A stretch of 36,590 nt of DNA, from NCBI GenBank assembly GCA_937136755.1, contig CAKZOR010000020.1, forward strand, positions 1 to 36,590, in the 5' to 3' direction. Within the stretch, counting starts at the first letter, position 1, and each line of letters opens with the position of its first letter. Source of the stretch: an uncultured Flavobacteriaceae bacterium (GTDB taxonomy: Bacteria > Bacteroidota > Bacteroidia > Flavobacteriales > Flavobacteriaceae). The position numbers were made by a program, and so were the translations under genes. The notes beneath the pieces were generated by a model. It was not told where the DNA came from and searched no databases. It was given only the letters and a program-made list of their open reading frames with translations. Positions 24,135 through 31,294 of this stretch are shown here, piece after piece.

Positions 24135-24914
24135 TTGATTCATTACACTTGTTATAGAAATCCAGAAGCCCAACAGTGGGTTACTTTTGTTCACGGTGCT
24201 GGTGGGAGTTCATCTATTTGGTTTAAGCAATTAAAAGCCTTTAGAAAAATTTACAATGTATTGCTCCTGGATCTCAGAGGGCATGGAGACTCTAAAATGC
24301 CCATTAAACAGGCTTTTGACAAAAAGTATACTTTTAACGCTATTACCCAAGATATTATTGAGGTACTAGATTATGAAAAGATAGAAAAATCTCACTTTAT
24401 TGGTATTTCACTTGGGACCATACTGATTAGAAATCTCGCAGAAAAAAATCCGGAACGCGTGCTGAGTATGATTATGGGTGGGGCAATTTTAAAGCTTAAT
24501 TTCAGATCTCAGGTACTCATGCGACTGGGCGTAATGTTTAAATCCGTAGTGCCTTATTTATGGCTGTACTCTTTCTTTGCTTTTGTGATTATGCCTAATA
24601 AGAACCATAAAGAGTCCAGGACGCTTTTTGTGAGAGAAGCTAAAAAACTGTATCAGAAAGAGTTCATAAAGTGGTTTAAGCTCACTGCTGAAATTAATCC
24701 ATTACTTCGTTTTTTTAGGAATGTTGAGGTAAAGATTCCAACATTATATGTTATGGGTGAAGAGGATTATTTGTTTTTGCCCTCTGTTAGAAAAATGACT
24801 GAGGCACATTTGTCTGCCTCTCTTTTTGTCGTAGAATCTTGTGGGCACGTTGTGAATGTAGAGCGACCTGAGGTGTTTAACTCGGCAGTGCTTTCTTATC
24901 TAGGGAAGTTGTAG
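24135..24914 (+). CDS. Alpha/beta-hydrolase
   Basis: The 259-residue protein begins at a TTG (24135); no ATG is close and the strand-start IHYTCYRNP...WVTFVHGAGGSS fits the fold. It has the oxyanion segment HGAGGSS, the nucleophile elbow GISLGT, an acidic residue in GEEDYLF and the histidine in CGHVVNVERP, so a complete catalytic triad. There is no signal peptide. The fold covers esterases, thioesterases, haloperoxidase-like and C-C hydrolases; the substrate cannot be assigned. It follows pyrF by 75 nt and may be read from the same transcript. The gap holds a small CCTAA-T-TTAGG palindrome. Confidence 0.8.
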   Translation: MIHYTCYRNPEAQQWVTFVHGAGGSSSIWFKQLKAFRKIYNVLLLDLRGHGDSKMPIKQAFDKKYTFNAITQDIIEVLDYEKIEKSHFIGISLGTILIRNLAEKNPERVLSMIMGGAILKLNFRSQVLMRLGVMFKSVVPYLWLYSFFAFVIMPNKNHKESRTLFVREAKKLYQKEFIKWFKLTAEINPLLRFFRNVEVKIPTLYVMGEEDYLFLPSVRKMTEAHLSASLFVVESCGHVVNVERPEVFNSAVLSYLGKL

Positions 24915-25130
24915 TCTACTCACTTATCATAGCATCGACTTAATTATTTTAGGAAAGAATTTATAAAGAATCATTCTTACAGTATTGCTTTTTAAGAACG
25001 CTTACTCAGCTGATTTGTTAAACAGATAAAACCAGCGTCTCCACCGGTTTTATGCTGACTAAATCTAAAAAATAATGAAAAACATTAACGCTCGTTATTC
25101 ATATAACGTGTCTATGATATCATTATTGTG

Positions 25131-25517
25131 TTAGCCCATAGAAGTTTTGGACCATTTTTGAAATAGGAGCATAAACTGTTTTACCTCATTCCTGTAGGCT
25201 TGAAGGTATTCTTGTGGAGATTTACTGTGGTATTCTAAGCCCCTACAGTATCCATGAATGTTTTTTCCAATACAGTTAATGAAAGCTAAGGTGTTTTTTC
25301 GCTCATCATGATTATGAACAAGGGAAAGGTTTTTTAGACTGCTCAATAATTGCTTACTGTCTCCAAGAAGGCTATGAAGGATACTGTGGTTAAAACTCCA
25401 GTGTTTATATTCTTTAAGTAGCTCGTAGTCGTAATAAAAATACACCGCCAAAGCATTGCTCAGCCGCTCCAATTCGCTGGCTTTATATTCTAAGTGCTTT
25501 GGTGTTTTCGTATTCAT
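25131..25517 (-). CDS. Unrecognised helical protein (128 residues)
   Basis: I use the ATG at 25517 (MNTKTPKHLEYKASELERLS...); a TTG two codons upstream is also possible. The protein is predicted to be soluble and mostly helical, rich in Leu, Lys, Ser, His and Tyr, with segments such as LAVYFYYDYELLKEYKHW and FINCIGKNIHGYCRG. It has no signal peptide, membrane helix or motif I recognise. It is divergent from the Lrp/AsnC regulator gene (about 115 nt between start codons), so that regulator may act on it. Coding is supported by the long open frame and codon pattern, not by homology. Confidence 0.55.
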   Translation of the reverse strand: MNTKTPKHLEYKASELERLSNALAVYFYYDYELLKEYKHWSFNHSILHSLLGDSKQLLSSLKNLSLVHNHDERKNTLAFINCIGKNIHGYCRGLEYHSKSPQEYLQAYRNEVKQFMLLFQKWSKTSMG

Positions 25518-25632
25518 TGACAAGAGTTTAATTTATAGTAAAAATAAGTGTAATTGAAATTGAATTAATTTCTTTTATGTAGGTAAATATTGTTTTTTCT
25601 TTATATTGCAATTTATTATAATATTTTTTCTT

Positions 25633-26079
25633 ATGATTAAAAAGTCTGATAGTTTAAATAATAAGATCATTGCCGCTTTGCAAAAGAATGCTAGGGTGTC
25701 TTTCGCAGAAATTGGTAGGATTGTGGGCTTAACACCACCAGCGGTAGCGGAACGGGTTAAAAAACTGGAAGATACCGCCGTAATATTGAAATATCATACA
25801 GAGGTATCTTATACTCAAATGGGCTATCAGCTAAAAGCCATGATAACGCTAAGGGCTTTTGTGGGTAAATTGAAGCCTTTTTTAGAAGTGGTAAAAACCT
25901 ATCCCGAGGTAGTGAATTGTTACCGGATAACAGGTAATGAAAATATTATGATGGAAGTGGTGTTGAAGGACCAACAACACTTAGAGAAATTTATAGATAT
26001 CCTGATCCAATACGGTGAAACTAGAACACATATTATTTTGTCTGAAGTTGTTTCCTCGGCACCTATATATGCTAATTGA
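25633..26079 (+). CDS. Lrp/AsnC family transcriptional regulator
   Basis: From ATG 25633 the protein has 148 residues. The N-terminal winged HTH (LNNKIIAALQKNARVSFAEI then GRIVGLTPPAVAERVKKLED) is classic Lrp/AsnC, followed by the RAM ligand-binding domain (MITLRAFVGKLKPFLEVVKT, with PEVVNCYRITGNEN). Such proteins form dimers to octamers and sense amino acids. The upstream in-frame TTG at 25606 adds a hydrophobic stretch that does not fit the family. Its targets are unknown; the divergent 25131-25517 gene and the downstream secreted-protein genes are the nearest candidates. Confidence 0.9.
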   Translation: MIKKSDSLNNKIIAALQKNARVSFAEIGRIVGLTPPAVAERVKKLEDTAVILKYHTEVSYTQMGYQLKAMITLRAFVGKLKPFLEVVKTYPEVVNCYRITGNENIMMEVVLKDQQHLEKFIDILIQYGETRTHIILSEVVSSAPIYAN

Positions 26080-26090
26080 TCACTTTGGGT

Positions 26091-26098
26091 TATATTTG
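26091..26098 (+). promoter_or_regulatory. Consensus -7 element very close to the next start codon
   Basis: TATATTTG matches TAnnTTTG but ends only 3 nt before the ATG at 26102. If it is used, the message would be leaderless or begin inside the coding region, so it may be a chance match. Confidence 0.3.
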
Positions 26099-26101
26099 AA
26101 T

Positions 26102-26782
26102 ATGAATTACAAATACTACTTTGTATCCTTATTTTTCATGTTTTTATGCTTGAATCCTCTTCAAGCCCAAGAGACTATTTCTGATAAAAAGTCAGAAAGG
26201 GCTTTTAAAAAAGAACAAAGGCAGCTGAGGCGAATGAACCGTCAGTACACAGATTCTCTCACCTATAAGGCGGAGTACTATCAGTATATGCTTTTGGAAG
26301 ATTTAGATACCAGAAATTTTGAAAACTTAGGTTGGTGGCAGTATCAATACAATTACTATAATACCATTGCCCGCAAAGATTCTACAAATCTTTCTCAGAG
26401 AGAGACCATAGTAGTTGAATATGCTAAAAATATGATTGTTTTAATGGTGTCTATGCTAAGAAGATCTTATGACATTGAGGCCAACAGACCAGCCGCTATT
26501 AGGGATATCCCTGCAGTGGTTTTTTTATTGATGTTACGCACAGTAGTGAATCCCTTAGATTATGCTTCTTATTTGGCGTTAATTTCTTACAGTAGTAAGA
26601 TGGAAGACTACGGTACGGCGCTATTCTATCTAGAAGCGCTTTTGGAAAATGGCTATAAAGATTTAGACACCCTTAGCGTACTTCCCGAAACTGGTTTACT
26701 GAGAATTATGCCTGAATATCAAGCATTGTTAGAGGTCTATTTAAACAAAGGATTATATGGGATTAGAGAAGAGGATTCGTAG
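26102..26782 (+). CDS. Exported hypothetical protein (226 residues)
   Basis: From ATG 26102 the N-terminus is a clean signal peptide (MNYKYYFVSLFFMFLCLN, cleavage near QAQ-ETIS); longer starts at 26069 or 26015 would bury it. The mature protein has a basic, charged helix (ERAFKKEQRQLRRMNRQY), aromatic-rich repeats (YYQYMLLEDL, WWQYQYNYYNTIARKD) and a helical C-terminal half that could be TPR-like (YGTALFYLEALLENGYKDLD). I do not recognise a family. Its end overlaps the DUF1684 lipoprotein gene by 26 nt, so the two are probably translated together and may act in the same envelope process. Confidence 0.65.
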   Translation: MNYKYYFVSLFFMFLCLNPLQAQETISDKKSERAFKKEQRQLRRMNRQYTDSLTYKAEYYQYMLLEDLDTRNFENLGWWQYQYNYYNTIARKDSTNLSQRETIVVEYAKNMIVLMVSMLRRSYDIEANRPAAIRDIPAVVFLLMLRTVVNPLDYASYLALISYSSKMEDYGTALFYLEALLENGYKDLDTLSVLPETGLLRIMPEYQALLEVYLNKGLYGIREEDS

Positions 26783-27458
26783 TATTGTTGTAGTGGTTTT
26801 TTTGTTGCATGGTTTTTTTCTGATCTCTTGTAAGCAGTCTAAGAAGTATCACGACACTGAAGTACAAACTGAAAATATAGTGGGTGAGGGGGTTTTTAAT
26901 ACCCAAGTAGAAAGGGATAGTATCCTTAAATCTGTTTTGGATTTTCAAAAAGAATTAAACGCTTCATTTAAGGATCCTGAGGAGTCTCCTTTGTTGGATA
27001 AGGATAAAATGACTTTTGAAGGCTTAGATTACTTTTTGCCAAATGCAGATTATGTAGTTAAGGCTAAGTTAATTAAAACCCCTAATGCGCTTCCGTTTGG
27101 TATGCCTACAACTACAGATAGAATTTCTCAAGAACGGGTGTATGGTCTATTGCAATTTAATTTAAAGGGAAAACCATTTTCGCTAGAAGTGTATCAGAGT
27201 TTGGATCTATTAGAAAAAGAAGGCTATGAGGATTATTTATTTCTCCCCTTCACAGACCTCACTAATGGCAATGACACTTATGGTGGTGGAAGGTATTTGG
27301 ATTTGAGAACGGTTCAAGGAGATTCTATGTGGATAGACTTTAATAAGTCTTATAATCCTTATTGCGCATACAATAAAAAGTATTCATGTCCTGTGGTGCC
27401 TTCACGGAATCATCTTGAGATTGCTGTTCAGGCGGGTGTTAAGGCTTTTATGAAATAA
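26757..27458 (+). CDS. DUF1684 family lipoprotein
   Basis: The 233-residue protein has a lipoprotein signal (hydrophobic residues about 9-22, lipobox FLISC). After a linker it shows the DUF1684 core: LPFTDLTNGNDTYGGGRYLD, WIDFNKSYNPYCAY, YSCPVVPSRNHLEIAV and AGVKAF near the end. The (Y)GGGRY, FN..YNP.CAY and CP..P..N.L signatures are distinctive. The function of the family is not known. It sits in the outer or inner membrane facing the periplasm. It overlaps the upstream secreted gene and is followed by a bidirectional terminator. Confidence 0.85.
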   Translation: MGLEKRIRSIVVVVFLLHGFFLISCKQSKKYHDTEVQTENIVGEGVFNTQVERDSILKSVLDFQKELNASFKDPEESPLLDKDKMTFEGLDYFLPNADYVVKAKLIKTPNALPFGMPTTTDRISQERVYGLLQFNLKGKPFSLEVYQSLDLLEKEGYEDYLFLPFTDLTNGNDTYGGGRYLDLRTVQGDSMWIDFNKSYNPYCAYNKKYSCPVVPSRNHLEIAVQAGVKAFMK

Positions 27459-27489
27459 AAAAACCAGTCTTTGGAGAAGACTGGTTTTT
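27459..27489. terminator. Bidirectional terminator between the DUF1684 and porin genes
   Basis: AAAAACCAGTCTT (27459-27471) pairs perfectly with AAGACTGGTTTTT (27477-27489) around a 5-nt loop, with A and T tracts both ways. Confidence 0.93.
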
Positions 27490-27522
27490 AAACTAATACT
27501 TATCCCGTAATGCTATGGGGAT

Positions 27523-28581
27523 TTAAAAGGCATATACTGCTGCTAGTACAAAAGAAGAAAGACTCTTTTGTGGGGCAAATTTTGTGTCTAAAAAACTCTC
27601 ATCAGAACCATTGTCTATTCTGATTTCTGGCTTTAAAATAAGGTTTCCTATGGACGCACTTCCTGTAAGGGTTAGGGCAAAAACGCTAGAATCTGCAACA
27701 CCACTATCTGTTTGGTCTATGGCGCCATAAGCACCACTTTCTACAAAGTATTCTCCTCTTAAGCCAATGGCAAAAGTGTCTGAAGTGGTTAGTTGTGGGT
27801 ATAATGCTACTCCTGAAAATCCAACGCCGTCATTGTCATAAATGGCTCCGTTAAGTCCTAAGTAAAAATTATCTGTAACAGAAAAGCCTCCCGTATAATC
27901 CAATTCATATGCACCACTATCAGTCAATAGATTAAGGAATTGCCCTTTGTAACCCAGCTGTGCTCCAAAAGCATAAATTCCTGTTGGGTTGTATTCTGTG
28001 AGATCTGTTGGGTTAAAGATTCCTAGCATGGCAGAGAAGTCTTCACTCAGTGCAAAATCTGCTTTTATTCCAGTATGGCTAAAAGGACCGTAAGAGAATA
28101 AGTATGAAGTACTGTAGTTGAAATTTGCTGCTGGAGAAATTACTTCGTAGCCTAGAAAGGTATTAAAGTTACCCATAGTAAGCGTTACTTTATCGCTCAC
28201 ATTCCAATACATATACAACTGGTTTACAATATTTCCGGTCGCAGAATACATAGGGGAGTTAAAAATAGCATCTGTACCTCTTGGTCCAAAGACTAAGTCT
28301 GCTACGAATCCAACTTTTTCTCCTTCGTAAGCTGTTACTACATTGGCCATACCTAGTGCGAAACCTGGTAAATTAGCAAATGAGCTTCCTGGTGCCATGG
28401 TATTTTCTCCCACATTTGGGGCGTTTAAATTGCCTCTGAAATATGCGTCTACTGTTCCGCTTATACTAAATTTTGGTGTGGCTTCTTCTTCTGTTTCTTG
28501 AGCGAAAGTGAATGTTGTTGCTGTTAATGCTGCACTTAGCATTAAAAATTTTGCGTTATTTGTAAAAGTTTTAAAAATCAT
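27523..28581 (-). CDS. Outer-membrane beta-barrel porin (OmpL-like) linked to amtB
   Basis: The 352-residue protein has a signal peptide (about residues 1-27, ending FTFAQ), an acidic mature N-terminus (ETEEEATPKFS), then alternating strands such as SISGTVDAYFRGNL, GFVADLVFGPRG, KVTLTMGNFNTFLGYE and FALTLTGSAS. It ends in AVYAF, the C-terminal aromatic of an outer-membrane barrel. It matches the bbp2-type putative porin family of Bacteroidota. It lies 78 nt after amtB on the same strand, with a strong hairpin between, so it probably belongs to the nitrogen-scavenging unit and may help small nitrogen compounds cross the outer membrane. That role is inference. Confidence 0.82.
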   Translation of the reverse strand: MIFKTFTNNAKFLMLSAALTATTFTFAQETEEEATPKFSISGTVDAYFRGNLNAPNVGENTMAPGSSFANLPGFALGMANVVTAYEGEKVGFVADLVFGPRGTDAIFNSPMYSATGNIVNQLYMYWNVSDKVTLTMGNFNTFLGYEVISPAANFNYSTSYLFSYGPFSHTGIKADFALSEDFSAMLGIFNPTDLTEYNPTGIYAFGAQLGYKGQFLNLLTDSGAYELDYTGGFSVTDNFYLGLNGAIYDNDGVGFSGVALYPQLTTSDTFAIGLRGEYFVESGAYGAIDQTDSGVADSSVFALTLTGSASIGNLILKPEIRIDNGSDESFLDTKFAPQKSLSSFVLAAVYAF

Positions 28582-28610
28582 GAGAATTCGGTTTTAAATG
28601 GTTTTTAACA

Positions 28611-28638
28611 AACGGAGCGTTCTGCAAAACGCTCCGTT
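28611..28638 (-). other. Strong intercistronic hairpin between amtB and the porin gene
   Basis: AACGGAGCGTT (28611-28621) and AACGCTCCGTT (28628-28638) form a perfect 11-bp stem with a 6-nt loop. The minus-strand T tract after it is poor (TTTGTT). It could be a leaky terminator, a processing site or a stabiliser that sets different levels of amtB and porin mRNA. Confidence 0.6.
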
Positions 28639-28659
28639 GCTATTTATATTAGGTGTTGT

Positions 28660-29904
28660 TTAGTGTTGGTTCAATCTAAAATCTGCATAAGCGTCCATGC
28701 CATGCTCGTGAAGGTCTAAGCCCTCTAACTCTTCTTCTTTAGTCACCCTGATTCCTCCTGTTTTCTTAATACTGAAAAGGATCAAAAATGATGTAATAGT
28801 ACAGAAGGTGGCTGTGGCTCCAACGCCTGCTAGTTGGTAAAGGAATTGATCCATTCCTGCTTTTGCGCCAAATACACCAACAGCAAGTGTTCCGAAAATA
28901 CCACATACTAGGTGTACGGCGACTGCTCCAACAGGGTCGTCTAATTTAATTTTGTCTACAAATGCAACGGCCAAAACAATGATGGCTCCGGCCAATAATC
29001 CAATCACAACAGATTCGTTTGGAGACATTAGATCTGCTCCTGCGGTAATACCTACTAAGCCTCCTAGAATTCCGTTAAGGAACATGGTAAGGTCATAGTT
29101 TTTATATAAGATTGTGGAGAGAAGAAATGCACCTATTCCACCTGCTGCTGCGGCTAAAGATGTTGTTACAAGCACTAAAGAAGTTCCTGCTGGGTCTGCA
29201 GATAATACAGATCCGCCGTTAAATCCAAACCAACCTAACCACAAAATAAGTACTCCAGCTGCTGCTAAAGGAATATTGTGTCCTGGTATGGCTTGCGCTT
29301 TTCCACTTTCAGAAAATTTACCTATTCTAGGGCCCAAAAGGTATATGGCTATTAATGCAGCCCACCCACCAACAGAGTGTACTAATGTAGATCCTGCAAA
29401 GTCGTGAAACCCGCCATTTTCACCACCTATGGTGCTTAAAAAGCCACCACCCCATTGCCAAGATCCAACAATTGGGTATACCAGACCTACATATATTAGG
29501 GTGAAGATCATAAAGCCTCCTAATTTAATTCTTTCTGCTACTGCACCTGAAACAATCGTTGCTGCAGTTGCTGCAAACATTCCTTGGAAGAGAAATTCTG
29601 TCCAGTAGGTGTATCCGCCAGAGGCGTAATCAGGAGTTAAACCATTTTCAGGTAGTGGTATTCCAAAGCCAGCAAATCCAAGGTATCCATTGAAATCTCC
29701 TGGGTACATTAGATTAAACCCACCTATGTAATAAAGTAATAATCCAGTACAAATGATAAATACATTCTTAAATAAAATATTAATGGTGTTTTTTTGTCTG
29801 GTCAATCCTATCTCTAAAAAAGAGAATCCTAGATGCATGAAAAATACCAAAGCGGTACATACCATCATCCATACGTTGTTTGCTGTAAATATTGCTGTTT
29901 CCAT
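28660..29904 (-). CDS. amtB: Ammonium transporter
   Basis: The 414-residue protein has eleven membrane helices and the two pore histidines: H176 in GSTLVHSVGGW and H331 in GAVAVHLVCGIFG. Also present are the motif WLGWFGFNGGS and the phenylalanine gate region in FLFQGMFAATAA. Amt/Rh channels conduct ammonia or ammonium across the inner membrane and are blocked by P-II proteins. It is preceded by glnK (27 nt apart), the classic pairing, and followed by the porin gene. There is no cleavable signal peptide in front, as in many non-enteric Amt proteins. Confidence 0.96.
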   Translation of the reverse strand: METAIFTANNVWMMVCTALVFFMHLGFSFLEIGLTRQKNTINILFKNVFIICTGLLLYYIGGFNLMYPGDFNGYLGFAGFGIPLPENGLTPDYASGGYTYWTEFLFQGMFAATAATIVSGAVAERIKLGGFMIFTLIYVGLVYPIVGSWQWGGGFLSTIGGENGGFHDFAGSTLVHSVGGWAALIAIYLLGPRIGKFSESGKAQAIPGHNIPLAAAGVLILWLGWFGFNGGSVLSADPAGTSLVLVTTSLAAAAGGIGAFLLSTILYKNYDLTMFLNGILGGLVGITAGADLMSPNESVVIGLLAGAIIVLAVAFVDKIKLDDPVGAVAVHLVCGIFGTLAVGVFGAKAGMDQFLYQLAGVGATATFCTITSFLILFSIKKTGGIRVTKEEELEGLDLHEHGMDAYADFRLNQH

Positions 29905-29931
29905 CTTTATATTCTTTTTTGGTAATCTTTA

Positions 29932-30270
29932 TTAGTTTATGCCTGCTTTTCCATTCTCTCTTGTCCTAATCCTATAGGCGTCTTGTACGTCGGAAACAAA
30001 AATCTTTCCGTCTCCTACATTTCCAGTGCTGGCTGCTTCTAGTATGGCATTTATGGTAGGCTCTAAAAATTCATCAGAAATTACTATTGAAAGAACTCTC
30101 CTTTGAATATCTGAAGTGCTGTAGCTTATCCCTCTGTAAACATGTCCTTGCTTTTCATTACCTACTCCGGTAACATCCCAGTAGCTGAAGAAGTTAACCT
30201 CTATGGCGTGAAGGGCTTTTTTGACCTCGTCAAATTTTGATTTTCTAATAATTGCTTCCACTTTTTTCAT
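29932..30270 (-). CDS. glnK: P-II family nitrogen regulator
   Basis: The 112-residue protein starts MKKVEAIIRKSKFDEV and has the P-II ATP-binding elements VGDGKIFV and YRIRTRE. The T-loop reads QGHVYRGISYSTSDIQRR. It has the tyrosine (Y50) equivalent to the uridylylated Y51 of E. coli GlnB, but the segment before it is two residues shorter and the residues after it differ. Trimeric P-II proteins bind ATP, ADP and 2-oxoglutarate and control AmtB and other targets. It is the first gene of glnK-amtB-porin. The inverted repeat at 30326-30345 lies about 55 nt upstream of its start. Confidence 0.95.
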   Translation of the reverse strand: MKKVEAIIRKSKFDEVKKALHAIEVNFFSYWDVTGVGNEKQGHVYRGISYSTSDIQRRVLSIVISDEFLEPTINAILEAASTGNVGDGKIFVSDVQDAYRIRTRENGKAGIN

Positions 30271-30302
30271 AATGGTATTGTTATTTATGTGTTAATACGA
30301 AG

Positions 30303-30310
30303 TAAACTTA
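30303..30310 (-). promoter_or_regulatory. Possible -7 element of glnK-amtB
   Basis: TAAGTTTA on the minus strand fits TAnnTTT with A for the final G. It ends 32 nt before the ATG of glnK. The inverted repeat at 30326-30345 is centred 26 nt upstream of its first base. Confidence 0.4.
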
Positions 30311-30325
30311 TGTTTTTAAGATTAC

Positions 30326-30345
30326 ACCCCCTAATTTTTAGGGGT
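30326..30345. promoter_or_regulatory. Inverted repeat CCCCTA-N5-TAGGGG, candidate nitrogen operator
   Basis: CCCCTA (30328-30333) and TAGGGG (30339-30344) flank five A/T bases. Read toward glnK it runs ACCCCTA-N5-TAGGGGGTG, closely like the element between the glutamine synthetase genes (18496-18517). Both sit before nitrogen genes and at the same distance from a -7-like box. A regulatory role is inferred. Confidence 0.55.
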
Positions 30346-30376
30346 ATTGATTTAATTATTATTATATAAACAAAAA

Positions 30377-30399
30377 ATACCCTTAAAAAATGAGGGTAT
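30377..30399 (-). terminator. Terminator downstream of the crcB transcript
   Basis: On the minus strand ATACCCT (30399-30393), a 9-nt loop, AGGGTAT (30383-30377), then TTTTTGTTT. It lies about 245 nt beyond the crcB stop, so either crcB has a long 3' UTR or something short is transcribed in between. Confidence 0.65.
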
Positions 30400-30644
30400 C
30401 ATTTTTAAAAAGCATTAAAATTGAGTGTATGAATGAAAAAATGGGGGGGGTGGTCAAAATAAAATAGGAGCTATTAAACTATAGGTCTTATTTGTTGTAT
30501 TGGTGCTCTTAAATATAAATGGATATTTTATTAAGGTGCACTGTATTGCATATGGACGCTCTCTTAAATGAAGGAGTGTTTGTAGAATAGGAGTAGCACC
30601 CACAATAAAGAGAGTGCTATTAATTATGAAGAAAATTATTTTAA
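30400..30644. other. Non-coding gap between crcB and the glnK upstream region
   Basis: The 374-nt interval from 30271 to 30644 holds the glnK promoter region and operator candidate, the terminator at 30377, an 8-G homopolymer at 30443-30450 and a weak hairpin TAGCAC/GTGCTA (30594-30599 with 30614-30619). I see no credible ORF, tRNA or recognised riboswitch in it. Confidence 0.5.
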
Positions 30645-31028
30645 TTAGAGGGCTTTTGCACTGTACAGGCCAAGTGAAATGGCTAGTATGCCTAGAATTA
30701 TACTGGAAATGGTGTAGAGACTAAATTCTAGTATTTGTCCATTTTTAAGGAAAGTTTGATTTTCAAATGCAAAGGTAGAAAAGGTGGTAAACCCACCACA
30801 AAGTCCTATGGCTAAAAACGAATATAGGGGGGTACTAGCCAAAGCAGGGTTTTTATAACTTATTCCAACAATGAGACCTAAAAATAAGCAACCTATAATA
30901 TTGACACTAAAGGTACCCCAGAAAAAGTGATCGCTCCAGGGATTGCCTATTTTGCTCAGCCCATATCTTAGCAGGGTGCCAAAGCCCCCGCCTATAAATA
31001 ACGCAGTCATGGTTTTTAGCTGCTCCAC
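30645..31028 (-). CDS. crcB: Fluoride ion channel CrcB/Fluc
   Basis: The protein (127 residues) has four membrane helices and the Fluc motifs GGGFGTLLRYG, GTFSVNIIGCLFLG (with the channel asparagine) and GLCGGFTTFSTFAFE (Na+ site and phenylalanine box). Dimers export fluoride passively and protect enolase and pyrophosphatase. The start is GTG at 31028, 2 nt after the stop of the upstream small gene; an in-frame ATG at 31010 (121 residues) is the alternative. I see no fluoride riboswitch upstream of the unit. Confidence 0.92.
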   Translation of the reverse strand: MEQLKTMTALFIGGGFGTLLRYGLSKIGNPWSDHFFWGTFSVNIIGCLFLGLIVGISYKNPALASTPLYSFLAIGLCGGFTTFSTFAFENQTFLKNGQILEFSLYTISSIILGILAISLGLYSAKAL

Positions 31029-31030
31029 AT

Positions 31031-31219
31031 TTAAGACTTTAGATAGGTTTTTAAAATAAAGAGGAGTACAATAAAAAGGATAAAACCTAGGAGTAATTTT
31101 AAGACCCCTTTAAAATTTTTTTGGTGTTGGGCACGTTCTTTTTTGAAAGCCATTACAATGGCAACCACAAATGAAATGGCAAAAAGCACCGCGAACACTA
31201 TTTGTCCTTTACTAAACAT
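31031..31219 (-). CDS. Small two-helix membrane protein upstream of crcB (62 residues)
   Basis: From ATG 31219 the protein reads MFSKGQIVFAVLFAISFVVA and has two hydrophobic helices (about 7-24 and 42-59) separated by a basic loop (FKKERAQHQKNFKGV). The frame opens earlier at a TTG (31237), but a perfect -7 element (31235-31242, minus) overlaps that codon, so the ATG is right. It ends 2 nt before the crcB GTG, so the two are translated together. I recall small proteins of this layout in Flavobacteriaceae but know no function; a link with fluoride export is only by position. Confidence 0.7.
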   Translation of the reverse strand: MFSKGQIVFAVLFAISFVVAIVMAFKKERAQHQKNFKGVLKLLLGFILFIVLLFILKTYLKS

Positions 31220-31234
31220 ATTCCTATTTTTACA

Positions 31235-31242
31235 CAAAGCTA
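31235..31242 (-). promoter_or_regulatory. Bacteroidota -7 promoter element of the small-protein/crcB unit
   Basis: TAGCTTTG on the minus strand matches TAnnTTTG and ends 15 nt before the ATG at 31219. Confidence 0.6.
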
Positions 31243-31294
31243 CATTAAATTACGCAAACCTTTTTGACGTTTTAATGTACATAACATAAATACT

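Noticed and set aside
25026..25053. ATAAAACC/GGTTTTAT hairpin as a terminator
   Set aside because: The loop is long (12 nt) and no T run follows on either strand, so it is not a convincing terminator.
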